From Anabaena lutea FACHB-196 (lineage in GTDB: Bacteria; Cyanobacteriota; Cyanobacteriia; Cyanobacteriales; Nostocaceae), in assembly GCF_014698305.1 (NCBI RefSeq), contig NZ_JACJST010000003.1, forward strand, positions 124,001 to 188,000: a DNA stretch of 64,000 nt, given 5' to 3'. The notes under the pieces were generated by a model that was given only the letters and a program-made list of their open reading frames with translations, did not search any database and was not told where the DNA came from. The stretch's first letter is position 1. Every line of letters begins with the position of its first letter. The position numbers and the translations under genes are program-made. Shown here piece by piece: positions 47,339 through 57,500 of this stretch.

Positions 47339-50300
47339 ATGTCACGACCTCAAGTAAAAATCACAGTTACCCCTGCCGGCGGACCACAGAATACACCTAG
47401 CTACAAGGATGTAGTATCAGTTACTGGTGTTGGCACAGATAATACTTACACTTATTTCAACCAACTAGGTGTTATTGATGCTTGGTGTCTTGATAGTGCT
47501 ACTCCCATTGACGCTAATGCCACTTATACAGCTAATGTCTATTCCAGCTATGAACTAGCTCCATTGGCAACATTGGGAACGCCTGCAAGGATAGGCAACC
47601 TGTATAATTTAGATTTGGTGAACTGGATAATTAACCAAAACTTTACGGCTAATCCTCAATATAACTATGGTGAAATTCAGGCAGCCATTTGGACATTACT
47701 GGGTGACACCTATAATTCCAGTGGTTCAGATCTAACAAGAAACGGGTCTGTAGTTGCCAGCGATGTTAATTCTATCGTCAATCTGGCTAAGGCAAACGGT
47801 GAAAACTTTGTTCCTGACACCAATCAATTTATTGGAGTCATTTTTGACCCGTTTGTAGTTAATAGTAATGGCTCGGTGACACCCAAGCAGCCACTGATAG
47901 CTCAAGTCAGAGCAGCAAAACTGGGTGACTTGGTATGGCACGACCTCAACGCCAATGGCATCCAAGATGCAGGTGAATCAGGAATTGCAGGAGTCACCGT
48001 CAATTTGACACGGGACAGCAATAGCAATGGAATCATCGAAAATAATGAAATTTTAGCAACCACCACTACTGGTGCAGGTGGTTTATATGAATTCAAAGGG
48101 TTGACCCCAGGTTTAAGCTATCAGGTACAATTCGCTACTCCTACTGGATTTGATGCGGTAAGTCCTCGGCAACAAGGAGGCAGTCAGACAAAAGATTCCG
48201 ACGGTTTAGTGTCCAATGTGGTCATTTTAAACGCTGGAGAATTCAACCAAACCATTGATGCAGGCTTCTATAAGTATGCCTCACTGGGAGACTTTGTATT
48301 CAACGATGGCAACAACAACGGCATTCAAGATGCAGGTGAAGCAGGAATTGGTGGAGTCACAGTCGAGTTAATCAACCCCGCAAATGGCAGTGTCATTGGT
48401 ACAACCACAACCAATGGGGCTGGTGCTTACACCTTCACAGGCTTAACCCCTGGAAACTACCAAGTTAAATTTACATCTCCAACAGGTTATGTCTTCAGCA
48501 CAGCGAATGTGGGAGATGACAGCAAAGATAGCGATGCCAACACCAGCACAGGCTTAACCCAAACAGTCACCCTGACAAGTGGAGAATACAACGGCACATT
48601 AGACGCAGGTTTAGTCCAACTAGCCAGCTTGGGAGACAAAGTTTTCCATGATCTAAATGCTAATGGCATTCAAGATGCAGGGGAACAAGGCATTGCTAAC
48701 GCTAGTGTCAAGCTGTTAGATACAGCAGGTAATGTCATTACCACCACAACTACAGACGGTAACGGACTCTACTCATTCACAAACCTGCAACCAGGAGACT
48801 ACAAAGTTCAGTTTGTTCAACCCACTGGTTTTAACGGTGTAAGTCCGAGCAATGTTGGTGGTGATGATAGCGTTGATAGTGATGGACTCATCTCCGATGT
48901 CGTCAACCTGTCTCCTGGAGAAAATGACACCACAGTTGATGCAGGCTTCTACAAAACAGCTTCACTGGGAGACTTCGTATTCAACGATGGCAACAACAAC
49001 GGCATCCAAGATGCAGGTGAAGCAGGAATTGGTGAAGTCACCGTCGAGTTAATCAACCCCGCAGATGGCAGTGTTATTGCAACAACCACAACAGATGAAA
49101 CTGGTGCTTACACCTTCACAGGCTTAACCCCCGGAGACTACCAAGTTAAATTCACATCACCAACAGGTTATGTCTTCAGCACAGCGAACCAAGGTGGAGA
49201 CGATACTGTAGATTCTGATGCCAACACCAGCACAGGCTTGACTCAAACAGTCACCCTGACAAGTGGAGAATACAACGGCACATTAGATGCAGGTTTGGTA
49301 CAACTAGCCAGCTTGGGTGATTTTGTCTTTGAAGATAGCAACGCCAACGGCATTCAAGATGCATGGGAACAAGGCATTGCTAACGCTAGTGTCAAGCTGT
49401 TAGATACAGCAGGTAATGTCATTGCTACCACCACTACAGACGGTGATGGCTTGTATTCCTTCACAAACCTGCAACCAGGGGATTACAAAGTTCAGTTTGT
49501 TCAACCCGATGGCTTTAATGGTGTAAGTCCTAGCAATATTGGTGGTGATGATAGCGTTGATAGCGATGGACTCATCTCGGATGTCGTCAACCTGTCTCCT
49601 GGAGAAAATGACACCACAGTTGATGCAGGCTTCTACAAGACAGCTTCACTGGGAGACTTCGTATTCAACGATGGCAACAACAACGGCATCCAAGATGCAG
49701 GTGAAGCAGGAGTTGGTGGAGTCACAGTCGAGTTAATTAACCCCGCAGATGGCAGTGTCATTGCCAGTGTCATCACCGATGATAATGGTGGCTATCAATT
49801 TAGTGGCTTAACCCCCGGAGACTACCAAGTTAAATTCACATCTCCAACAGGTTATGTCTTCAGCACAGCTTACCAAGGTGGAGACGATACTGTAGATTCT
49901 GATGCCAACACCAGCACAGGCTTAACCCAAACAGTCACTCTGAGCAGTGGAGAATACAACGGCACATTAGATGCAGGTTTGGTACAACTAGCCAGCTTGG
50001 GAGACAAAGTTTTCCATGATCTAAATGCTAATGGCATCCAAGATGCAGGGGAACAAGGCATTGCTAACGCTAGTGTCAAGCTGTTGGATACAGCAGGTAA
50101 CGTAATTACCACCACAACTACAGACGGTAACGGACTCTACTCATTCACAAACCTGCAACCAGGAGACTACAAAGTTCAGTTTGTTCAACCTACTGGCTTT
50201 AACGCTGTAAGTCCGAGCAATGTTGGTGGTGATGATAGCGTTGATAGTGATGGACTCATCTCCGATATCGTCAACCTGTCTCCTGGAGAAAATGACACCA

Positions 50301-53300
50301 CAGTTGATTCAGGCTTCTACAAGACAGCTTCACTGGGAGACTTCGTATTCAACGATGGTAACAACAACGGCATCCAAGATGCAGGTGAAACAGGAATAGG
50401 TGGAGTCACAGTCGAGTTAATCAACCCTGTAAATGGCAGTGTCATTGGTACAACCACAACAAATGGGGCTGGTGCTTACACCTTCACAGGCTTAACCCCC
50501 GGAGACTACCAAGTTAAATTCACATCACCAACAGGCTACAGTTTCACCGCAGCTAACCAAGGTGGAAATGATGCTGTTGATAGTGATGCCAACCCCAGCA
50601 CAGGCTTAACCCAAACTGTTACTCTGACAAGTGGAGAATACAACGGCACATTAGATGCAGGTTTGGTACAACTAGCCAGCTTGGGAGACAAAGTTTTCCA
50701 TGATCTAAATGCTAATGGCATTCAAGATGCAGGGGAACAAGGCATTGCTAACGCTAGTGTCAAGCTGTTGAATACAGCAGGTAATGTCATTGCTACCACC
50801 ACTACAGACGGTGATGGCTTGTATTCCTTCACAAATCTGCAACCAGGAGACTACAAAGTTCAGTTTGTTCAACCTACTGGCTTTAACGCTGTAAGTCCGA
50901 GCAATGTTGGTGGTGATGATAGCGTTGATAGTGATGCGGCTAGTAACTTAACCACTGGAGTTGTGAACCTGTCTCCTGGAGAAAATGACACCACAGTTGA
51001 TGCAGGCTTCTACAAAACAGCTTCATTAGGAAATTTCGTATTCAACGATGTCAACAACAACGGCATTCAAGAGGCATCAGAAGCAGGAATAGCAGGTGTA
51101 ACTGTGACTCTGATTAGTGGGGGAGCAGATAGACTGATTAGCACTACTGCGGACAACACCACTATCACCACAACTACCAATACTAGTGGCAAGTACAACT
51201 TCGCTGGACTCACACCTGGTCAAGAATATCAAGTTCAATTCTCTAACTTACCTACAGGATATCAGTTTACTCAAGCTAATGCAGGTACTGATGATGCTTT
51301 AGATTCCGATGCTAATACCAGCACTGGCAAAACCCAGATTGTCACTCTTGCTTCTGGTGAAAATAACACCACTTTGGATGCAGGGATTTATCAAAATGCC
51401 GGTGATTTGTCGATTACCAAAACCAACGGTTTGACGACAGTAAGCCCCGGACAGCAGATAACTTACACCATTGTGGCTCAAAACAATGGTCTGATAACTG
51501 CTACCAATGCCCTGGTGAGCGATATCATACCCAGCAATCTGACCAATGTCACTTGGACAAGCGTGGCTACTGGTGGGGCAACGGATAATCAAACTAGTGG
51601 TACAGGCAGCATTAACGATTATGTGACTCTGACAGGTGGTAGCAGCATTACTTATACAGTCACAGGGACGGTAGCGCCCAATGCCTTGACTCCGGTCTAC
51701 AACACGCCTACCACCATCAACTTGACCAGTAACTCTAGCAGTGCGCTCAATGGTACTGCTGGCAACATCCGTAATTTCTCTGCTAATGGTATTTCCGTCA
51801 ATGCTAGTGCTTTTAGTAGCACCAGTACAGGAACTTGGAATACAGCCTATTTAGGTCTTTACGGTAGCTACGGTTTAGGGGTAACAGATGGCAGTGAAAA
51901 TGGTAGTAATGGCACCCACCACATTGATAATGATGGTCGTAACAACTACGTTCTGCTGGAATTCTCTGAGTCAGTGGTGATTGACAAGGCGGCATTATCT
52001 TATGTGGTTGGAGATAGTGATATCTCTGTATGGATTGGCAACTTCAACAATCCTTATACCAATCACCTGACTTTAAATAGTTCGGTTCTCAGCAGCTTCG
52101 GTTTTACTGAAATCAACTTAGGTGGTAGTAGCGATCGCAATGCGGATATCAATGCCAGCAACATTGTCGGTAACGCTGTGGTAATCGCTGCTAAAGTTGG
52201 CGACACGAACGATGAATTTAAGCTCAAGTCTCTTGATATTCTCAAAGCAACGACTCAGACCGGTGGCTCTCTTGTTAACACTGCCACTATCACTGCTCCA
52301 ACTGGTTTCACAGATACCAATTCCAACAACAACAGTGCCACCGATACTGACACGATTGTTGCTTCTGCCACGGTGAGAATTGGCGATCGCGTTTGGTACG
52401 ATACGAATGCCAATGGTATCCAAGAGACGGGTGAAGCTGGTGTTGCCGGTGTAGCTGTTAATCTCTTTAACCAAGCAGGTACTCAAGTCGGGACAACAAC
52501 CACCGATACCAATGGTTTCTATCAATTCAATGTCAACACCAATAGCACCTACAGCGTTCAATTCGTCCAACCCACTGGCTTCAGTGGATTCACTACCGCC
52601 AACGTAGGTAACGATGGGGCTGATAGTGATGTTGTCAATGCCAACGGCACAACGGCACAATTCTTAGTCGGTACAACTGATAACCTCACCATTGATGCTG
52701 GACTCATCAAAAATATCGGCGACTTGTCGATTACCAAAACCAACGGTTTGACGACAGTAACTGCCGGACAGCAGCTAACCTACACCATCGTTGTCAGCAA
52801 CAATGGTTTCATCACCGCTACCAACGCCCTAGTGACCGATGCAATGCCCGCTCTGCTGACAAACGTCACTTGGACTAGCGTAGCCAGTGGAGGCGCTACA
52901 GGCAACGAAACCAGTGGAACAGGCAGCATCAACGATTATGTGACCCTGACTGGTGGTAGTAGCATCACTTACACAGTTAACGGTACAGTAGCCGCCAACG
53001 CTGTATCCTCTACCCCCACTTATACAGACACTAGATTTGACTTCAATGGCAATAGTTCGTCCGATGGCACAGATGGAAATACTCGAACCTTCACGAAGGA
53101 TGATATTACCGTTACAGCACGTGCCTTTAGCCGTGTAGATGGCACAAATGGAGCTTGGAGTAAGGCTTATCTGGGTAGCTATACTGGTGGCTTAGGTGTT
53201 ACCGATAGCAGCGAAAGCACTAGTTATCATCGCGTTGATAACGGCGGTGGCAGAGATAACTACGTCCTATTCCAATTCTCGGAAGCGGTTGTTGTTGATA

Positions 53301-54394
53301 GCGCTTACCTGCAATACGTCGTTACCGACAGTGATACATCTGTCTGGATTGGTAACTTTAACAATACCATCACGACTTTAAGCGACTCTGTTCTCAATAG
53401 CTTTGGGTTCACCGAAGTTAACTTAGGTAGTGGCAGCGATCGCTGGGCAGATATCAATGCTGGTAATTACCTGGGTAACACTTTAGTTATCGCCGCTAAG
53501 ACAGATGATACAAACGATAACTTCAAGATTCGCTATTTAGATATTCAGAAACCTGTTGCACCAGCAACCGTTTCTCTGACTAACACTGCCACAGTAACGG
53601 CTCCGACTGGTTTCACTGACACCAACACCAGCAATAACAGCGCTACCGATACTGACACAGTGACTGCTGCTCCAACTGTCCCATCAGCCCCTGGTGTGCG
53701 TACTCCCGGATTCTGGCAAAACACAGAGTGGCAGAAGTTCTGGGATGGTATCCAAGGCAACGAACCAGCACAAAAAACACAGCCCAATTTCGCTAAGAGC
53801 GATCTTCTATTCGCGCCTTATACCAACTCCGCACAGCCTGGAAAAGTTCTTGATCCAGTGAGCGGACAGTACGACATAGGCTTACTCATCGGTGACTTCA
53901 ACCGCAATGGCAAAACTGATGCAGGTGAAGATACTCTCTTCTACACCCGCGCCCAAGCACTCCAGATGGTTGATGCCTCAGCCCACCCCAATGGAGATAA
54001 GCGTTACGATCTTGGTCGTTCCTTGGTTGCTGGTTGGTTGAATTATCTCGCTGGCAACCCCATTGACACCGCCAATCCAACTGATAAGGATGAACGATAC
54101 TATATCAACGAAGGCATCAACTGGTTACAAGGCTTCACTCCAGACGAAAATGGTGATAAGAAAGGTGATGGCGCAATTTATCAAATGACTGGCAGCAGTG
54201 TCAGTAGCCCTCAGCTTGCTAATAGCTACTGGAATCTAGGTATTTCTAGTGCCTCCAATTTACCAAGTCCTTATAACACCAACACCAATGTTCTCTATCC
54301 TTTAGAGTCTGGTAGTGTAATTAATACCAACCTGGATAATTACAACAATGGTTTGGGTCTTGCAGATAATGTTTTCTACGGAGGAAACCCATAA
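47339..54394 (+). CDS. giant SdrD_B-repeat surface protein with thioester-like N-terminal domain
   Basis: 2351 residues. Residues ~1-195 resemble a thioester adhesin domain: Cys50 in IDAWCLD and Gln114 in EIQAAIWTLLGD (the Cys and TQxA-like Gln pair of class I TEDs). Ten SdrD_B-like domains of ~110 residues follow, each opening ASLGDFVFNDxNNNGIQDAGE, a Ca2+-binding Asp/Asn loop. Then come two DUF11-type blocks (DLSITKTNGLTTV...GGSSITYTV), each with an inserted beta domain, separated by an eleventh SdrD_B domain. A C-terminal domain from ~2115 begins PGVRTPGFWQNTEWQKFW and has DFNRNGKTDAGED. No classic signal peptide or LPXTG is seen, so export is probably by a non-Sec route such as type I secretion. 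Likely a cell-surface or matrix fibre. Confidence 0.88.
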   Translation: MSRPQVKITVTPAGGPQNTPSYKDVVSVTGVGTDNTYTYFNQLGVIDAWCLDSATPIDANATYTANVYSSYELAPLATLGTPARIGNLYNLDLVNWIINQNFTANPQYNYGEIQAAIWTLLGDTYNSSGSDLTRNGSVVASDVNSIVNLAKANGENFVPDTNQFIGVIFDPFVVNSNGSVTPKQPLIAQVRAAKLGDLVWHDLNANGIQDAGESGIAGVTVNLTRDSNSNGIIENNEILATTTTGAGGLYEFKGLTPGLSYQVQFATPTGFDAVSPRQQGGSQTKDSDGLVSNVVILNAGEFNQTIDAGFYKYASLGDFVFNDGNNNGIQDAGEAGIGGVTVELINPANGSVIGTTTTNGAGAYTFTGLTPGNYQVKFTSPTGYVFSTANVGDDSKDSDANTSTGLTQTVTLTSGEYNGTLDAGLVQLASLGDKVFHDLNANGIQDAGEQGIANASVKLLDTAGNVITTTTTDGNGLYSFTNLQPGDYKVQFVQPTGFNGVSPSNVGGDDSVDSDGLISDVVNLSPGENDTTVDAGFYKTASLGDFVFNDGNNNGIQDAGEAGIGEVTVELINPADGSVIATTTTDETGAYTFTGLTPGDYQVKFTSPTGYVFSTANQGGDDTVDSDANTSTGLTQTVTLTSGEYNGTLDAGLVQLASLGDFVFEDSNANGIQDAWEQGIANASVKLLDTAGNVIATTTTDGDGLYSFTNLQPGDYKVQFVQPDGFNGVSPSNIGGDDSVDSDGLISDVVNLSPGENDTTVDAGFYKTASLGDFVFNDGNNNGIQDAGEAGVGGVTVELINPADGSVIASVITDDNGGYQFSGLTPGDYQVKFTSPTGYVFSTAYQGGDDTVDSDANTSTGLTQTVTLSSGEYNGTLDAGLVQLASLGDKVFHDLNANGIQDAGEQGIANASVKLLDTAGNVITTTTTDGNGLYSFTNLQPGDYKVQFVQPTGFNAVSPSNVGGDDSVDSDGLISDIVNLSPGENDTTVDSGFYKTASLGDFVFNDGNNNGIQDAGETGIGGVTVELINPVNGSVIGTTTTNGAGAYTFTGLTPGDYQVKFTSPTGYSFTAANQGGNDAVDSDANPSTGLTQTVTLTSGEYNGTLDAGLVQLASLGDKVFHDLNANGIQDAGEQGIANASVKLLNTAGNVIATTTTDGDGLYSFTNLQPGDYKVQFVQPTGFNAVSPSNVGGDDSVDSDAASNLTTGVVNLSPGENDTTVDAGFYKTASLGNFVFNDVNNNGIQEASEAGIAGVTVTLISGGADRLISTTADNTTITTTTNTSGKYNFAGLTPGQEYQVQFSNLPTGYQFTQANAGTDDALDSDANTSTGKTQIVTLASGENNTTLDAGIYQNAGDLSITKTNGLTTVSPGQQITYTIVAQNNGLITATNALVSDIIPSNLTNVTWTSVATGGATDNQTSGTGSINDYVTLTGGSSITYTVTGTVAPNALTPVYNTPTTINLTSNSSSALNGTAGNIRNFSANGISVNASAFSSTSTGTWNTAYLGLYGSYGLGVTDGSENGSNGTHHIDNDGRNNYVLLEFSESVVIDKAALSYVVGDSDISVWIGNFNNPYTNHLTLNSSVLSSFGFTEINLGGSSDRNADINASNIVGNAVVIAAKVGDTNDEFKLKSLDILKATTQTGGSLVNTATITAPTGFTDTNSNNNSATDTDTIVASATVRIGDRVWYDTNANGIQETGEAGVAGVAVNLFNQAGTQVGTTTTDTNGFYQFNVNTNSTYSVQFVQPTGFSGFTTANVGNDGADSDVVNANGTTAQFLVGTTDNLTIDAGLIKNIGDLSITKTNGLTTVTAGQQLTYTIVVSNNGFITATNALVTDAMPALLTNVTWTSVASGGATGNETSGTGSINDYVTLTGGSSITYTVNGTVAANAVSSTPTYTDTRFDFNGNSSSDGTDGNTRTFTKDDITVTARAFSRVDGTNGAWSKAYLGSYTGGLGVTDSSESTSYHRVDNGGGRDNYVLFQFSEAVVVDSAYLQYVVTDSDTSVWIGNFNNTITTLSDSVLNSFGFTEVNLGSGSDRWADINAGNYLGNTLVIAAKTDDTNDNFKIRYLDIQKPVAPATVSLTNTATVTAPTGFTDTNTSNNSATDTDTVTAAPTVPSAPGVRTPGFWQNTEWQKFWDGIQGNEPAQKTQPNFAKSDLLFAPYTNSAQPGKVLDPVSGQYDIGLLIGDFNRNGKTDAGEDTLFYTRAQALQMVDASAHPNGDKRYDLGRSLVAGWLNYLAGNPIDTANPTDKDERYYINEGINWLQGFTPDENGDKKGDGAIYQMTGSSVSSPQLANSYWNLGISSASNLPSPYNTNTNVLYPLESGSVINTNLDNYNNGLGLADNVFYGGNP
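48270..51030. repeat. ~684-bp two-domain tandem repeat in the adhesin gene
   Basis: The string TCACTGGGAG, or its variant TCATTAGG, marks A-type domains at 48281, 48962, 49646, 50330 and 51023: spacings of 681, 684, 684 and 693 bases. Between them lie B-type domains (ASLGDKVFHDLNANGIQ). Four A-B units are thus arranged in tandem with very high DNA identity. Confidence 0.92.
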
Positions 54395-54557
54395 ATCACT
54401 AGCAATAGCAATTTCGGCGATAGTGCTTTCTGCTTGAACTAAAGATTCCCCTGCTAAACTCAAATTTTGGCAGGGGTTTCCCACAATCATTATCTTTGTT
54501 ATGGGCAATTAAAAAAATCTGCCCAAAGTATTAATTTAGTAAAAAATTAGCTTAATT
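54395..54557. other. spacer between adhesin and NRPS genes with a hairpin
   Basis: 163 bases. A perfect 7-base stem CCCCTGC (54448-54454) / GCAGGGG (54470-54476) with a 15-base loop follows the adhesin stop and may end its transcript; only three Ts follow. AT-rich sequence after it (TTAGTAAAAAATTAGCTTAATT) leads to the NRPS start. No strong ribosome site is seen. Confidence 0.5.
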
Positions 54558-57500
54558 ATGAAAAATATAGAAGATACCTCTTTTAAGTCCTGCTCAAATA
54601 TTGAAAGATTTTGGCGTGGTTTCTTGCGCGGTTTTACAGCCCCTGTTACATTACCTGCGCTGTCACCTGATTCCTCATCCCACCCAGCCCGTAAAACCCA
54701 AGAAATTCGCCTGTCAAACAGTAAAACTTCGGATTTGATTACTTTTGGTAAAAACAATAAATTAAGCCTTCATACTCTCATTCAAGCCGCAGTGGCTTTA
54801 CTTTTGAGTCACTATACGAGAGAAACAGATATTCTGTTTGGTTCAACTACTGAAGAACCTGATTTTAATATTGTACCTGTGCGAGTTTCCGTTGAAGCTG
54901 ATGTCTCAGTTTTATCGTGGTTGAAAAATATACAGAAACAATGGTCTACTTTGACAGACTATGAATATATTCCTCTAGAACAAATTCGACAATATAGTGA
55001 AATTTCCCCAGAATTACCATTATTTGAGATGCTGGTAATATTTGGAAACTATGAAAAATTAGAATGTTTTGAATATCCATTGATATTATCTGTTGATGCA
55101 GAATCAGATTTATTACTAAAAATTAATTATCAACAAACTCGATTTGCAGATGATGCCATAGCTCGAATGTTAGGACATCTAGAAACTTTATTAACAAATA
55201 TAATTAATCTTTCTGAAAAAACTCTTGCTGATATTCCTCTACTTACAGAAAGAGAAAAACATCAATTATTAATTGAGTGGAATCAGACTGAGGTAGATTA
55301 TCCCCAAGACAAATGCATTCATCTGTTGTTTGAGGAACAGGTAGAGAAAACACCAGATGCTATTGCAGTAGTGTTTGTAGATGAACAACTTACTTATCAA
55401 GAACTCAATGAACGTGCTAATCAATTAGCAAATTATCTGCAAAAATTAGGAGTCAATGCCGATAAATTAGTAGGATTGTGTTTAGAACCATCCTTAGCTA
55501 GAATTATTGGGTTATTAGGAATTCTCAAAGCTGGGGGTGTTTATTTACCGCTAGATCCGGTTTATCCTCAAGAACGTCTCAGATTTATGATCGAGGATTC
55601 GCAGGTTTCCATTGTTCTAACTCAAGCATCTCTAGCTACTAAGTTATCAGAAAATTCCCTGCAAGTTGTGAGCTTAGATGCAGATTGGGAGAAAATTGCC
55701 AGAGAATCTACAAATAATCTACAAAGTTGTGTAACTGGGGAAAATCTGGCTTATGTTATTTATACATCTGGTTCAACAGGAACACCAAAAGGGGTTTTAA
55801 CTTCCCATCAAGCGATCGCACATCACTCTCAGAATATCATTGCACATTATCAACTCAATTCAAGCAATGGTGAACGTTCCACCTCCGGTGATCGCATTTT
55901 ACAATTTGCATCTCTGAGTTTCGATGTTTCTTTAGAGCAAATTTTACCAACCTTAGCAGTTGGAGCAACCTTAATCTTAGTTGATACAAAATTATTAACT
56001 ATCTGGGAATTTAATCAAAAATTAATTGATTATAATTTAACAGTTGTTAATATCCCTCCAGCTTATTTCACTCAATGGTTACTATTTTTAGCAGAAAATG
56101 CTTTTACTATTGTTCCCCATCAACTCAGATTAGTTATTTGCGGTGGTGAAGCATTGCCAGTAGAAAGTTTGAAAATCTGGCAAAATAGTCCACTCAGAAG
56201 AATACGTTTAATCAATGCTTATGGACCAACTGAAACAACCATAACAGCAATCACTTTTACAGTTACTCAAGAAAATACATCAATAAAATCTTCCACAAAT
56301 ATTCCCATTGGCCGTCCATTACCAAACCGCAAGGTATATATTCTTGATCAACAAAAAAATCCCGTTCCTATCGGTATAGCTGGAGAGTTATATATTGGTG
56401 GAGAAGGGTTAGCACAGGGTTATTTAAATCAACCGAAATTAACAGAAGATAAATTCATTACTAATCCTTTTGACGATACCTCTTTAAGAATAACTTCGCT
56501 AACAAAATTGTATAAAACTGGGGACTTAGCTTGCTACCTGCCAGATGGTAATATTAAATTCTTAGGTCGCATTGATAATCAAGTAAAAATTCGCGGCTTT
56601 AGAATAGAATTAGGAGAAATAGAAGCAGTATTAAATCAACATCCAAATTTAAGGGAAGCTAAAGTTATTACTAGAGAAGATATTCCTGGTGATAAAAGAT
56701 TAGTTGCTTATATTATATCTACATCAAACCAAAACTCTCCATCAGAAATATCTACTGAACTACGTCAATATTTAAAAGAGAAACTACCTGAATACATGAT
56801 TCCTTCAGCCTTTGTGATGTTAGAAACCTTCCCATTAACACCCAACGGCAAAATTGACAGTCGCGCACTTCCTGTGCCTAATTTTTCATCTGCTGCAAAT
56901 AATTATGTTGCACCACGCACACCCACAGAAGAAATTCTTGTCAATATTTGGAGTCAGGTACTCAAAACAGAAACCATTGGCATAAATGATAATTTCTTTG
57001 AATTAGGAGGACATTCATTAATTGCCACTCAAATAATCTCTCGTATTAGACAAACCTTAAATAGGGAAATCCCACTTAGGTTACTATTTGAATCACCCAC
57101 AATAGCCCAATTATCCTCACAAATCAGCACAACTAATAACCTAGCTGTAACAGCAATAGAACCGAGAAAACAACAAGAAAATCTACCACTTTCTTTTGCT
57201 CAACAACGACTGTGGTTTCTAGATCAATTAGAACCAAATAGTACCGCTTATAATATCCCTTATAGATTACAAATTCAGGGTTTACTGAACATCAGCATCC
57301 TAGAAAAAAGCATTAGTGAAATTATTCAACGTCATGAAATACTCCACACGAATTTTATTTCTATAGACGGACAAGCAAAACAGGTAATTACTGCCAAAAA
57401 TACCTTTAGTTTACCCCTTATTGATTTACAATCCTTGCCTGAGTATCAACAGAAACTAGAAGTAGAAAAAATAGCTAAACAAGAATCAGAAAAACCTTTT

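Noticed and set aside
52118-52660. 180-codon minus-strand frame inside the adhesin gene
   Set aside because: Shadow of the strongly biased adhesin coding sequence; several similar shadows occur across 47.7-54.1 kb.
54536-54757. 73-codon minus-strand frame at the NRPS start
   Set aside because: Antisense to the well-supported NRPS frame and without any motif.
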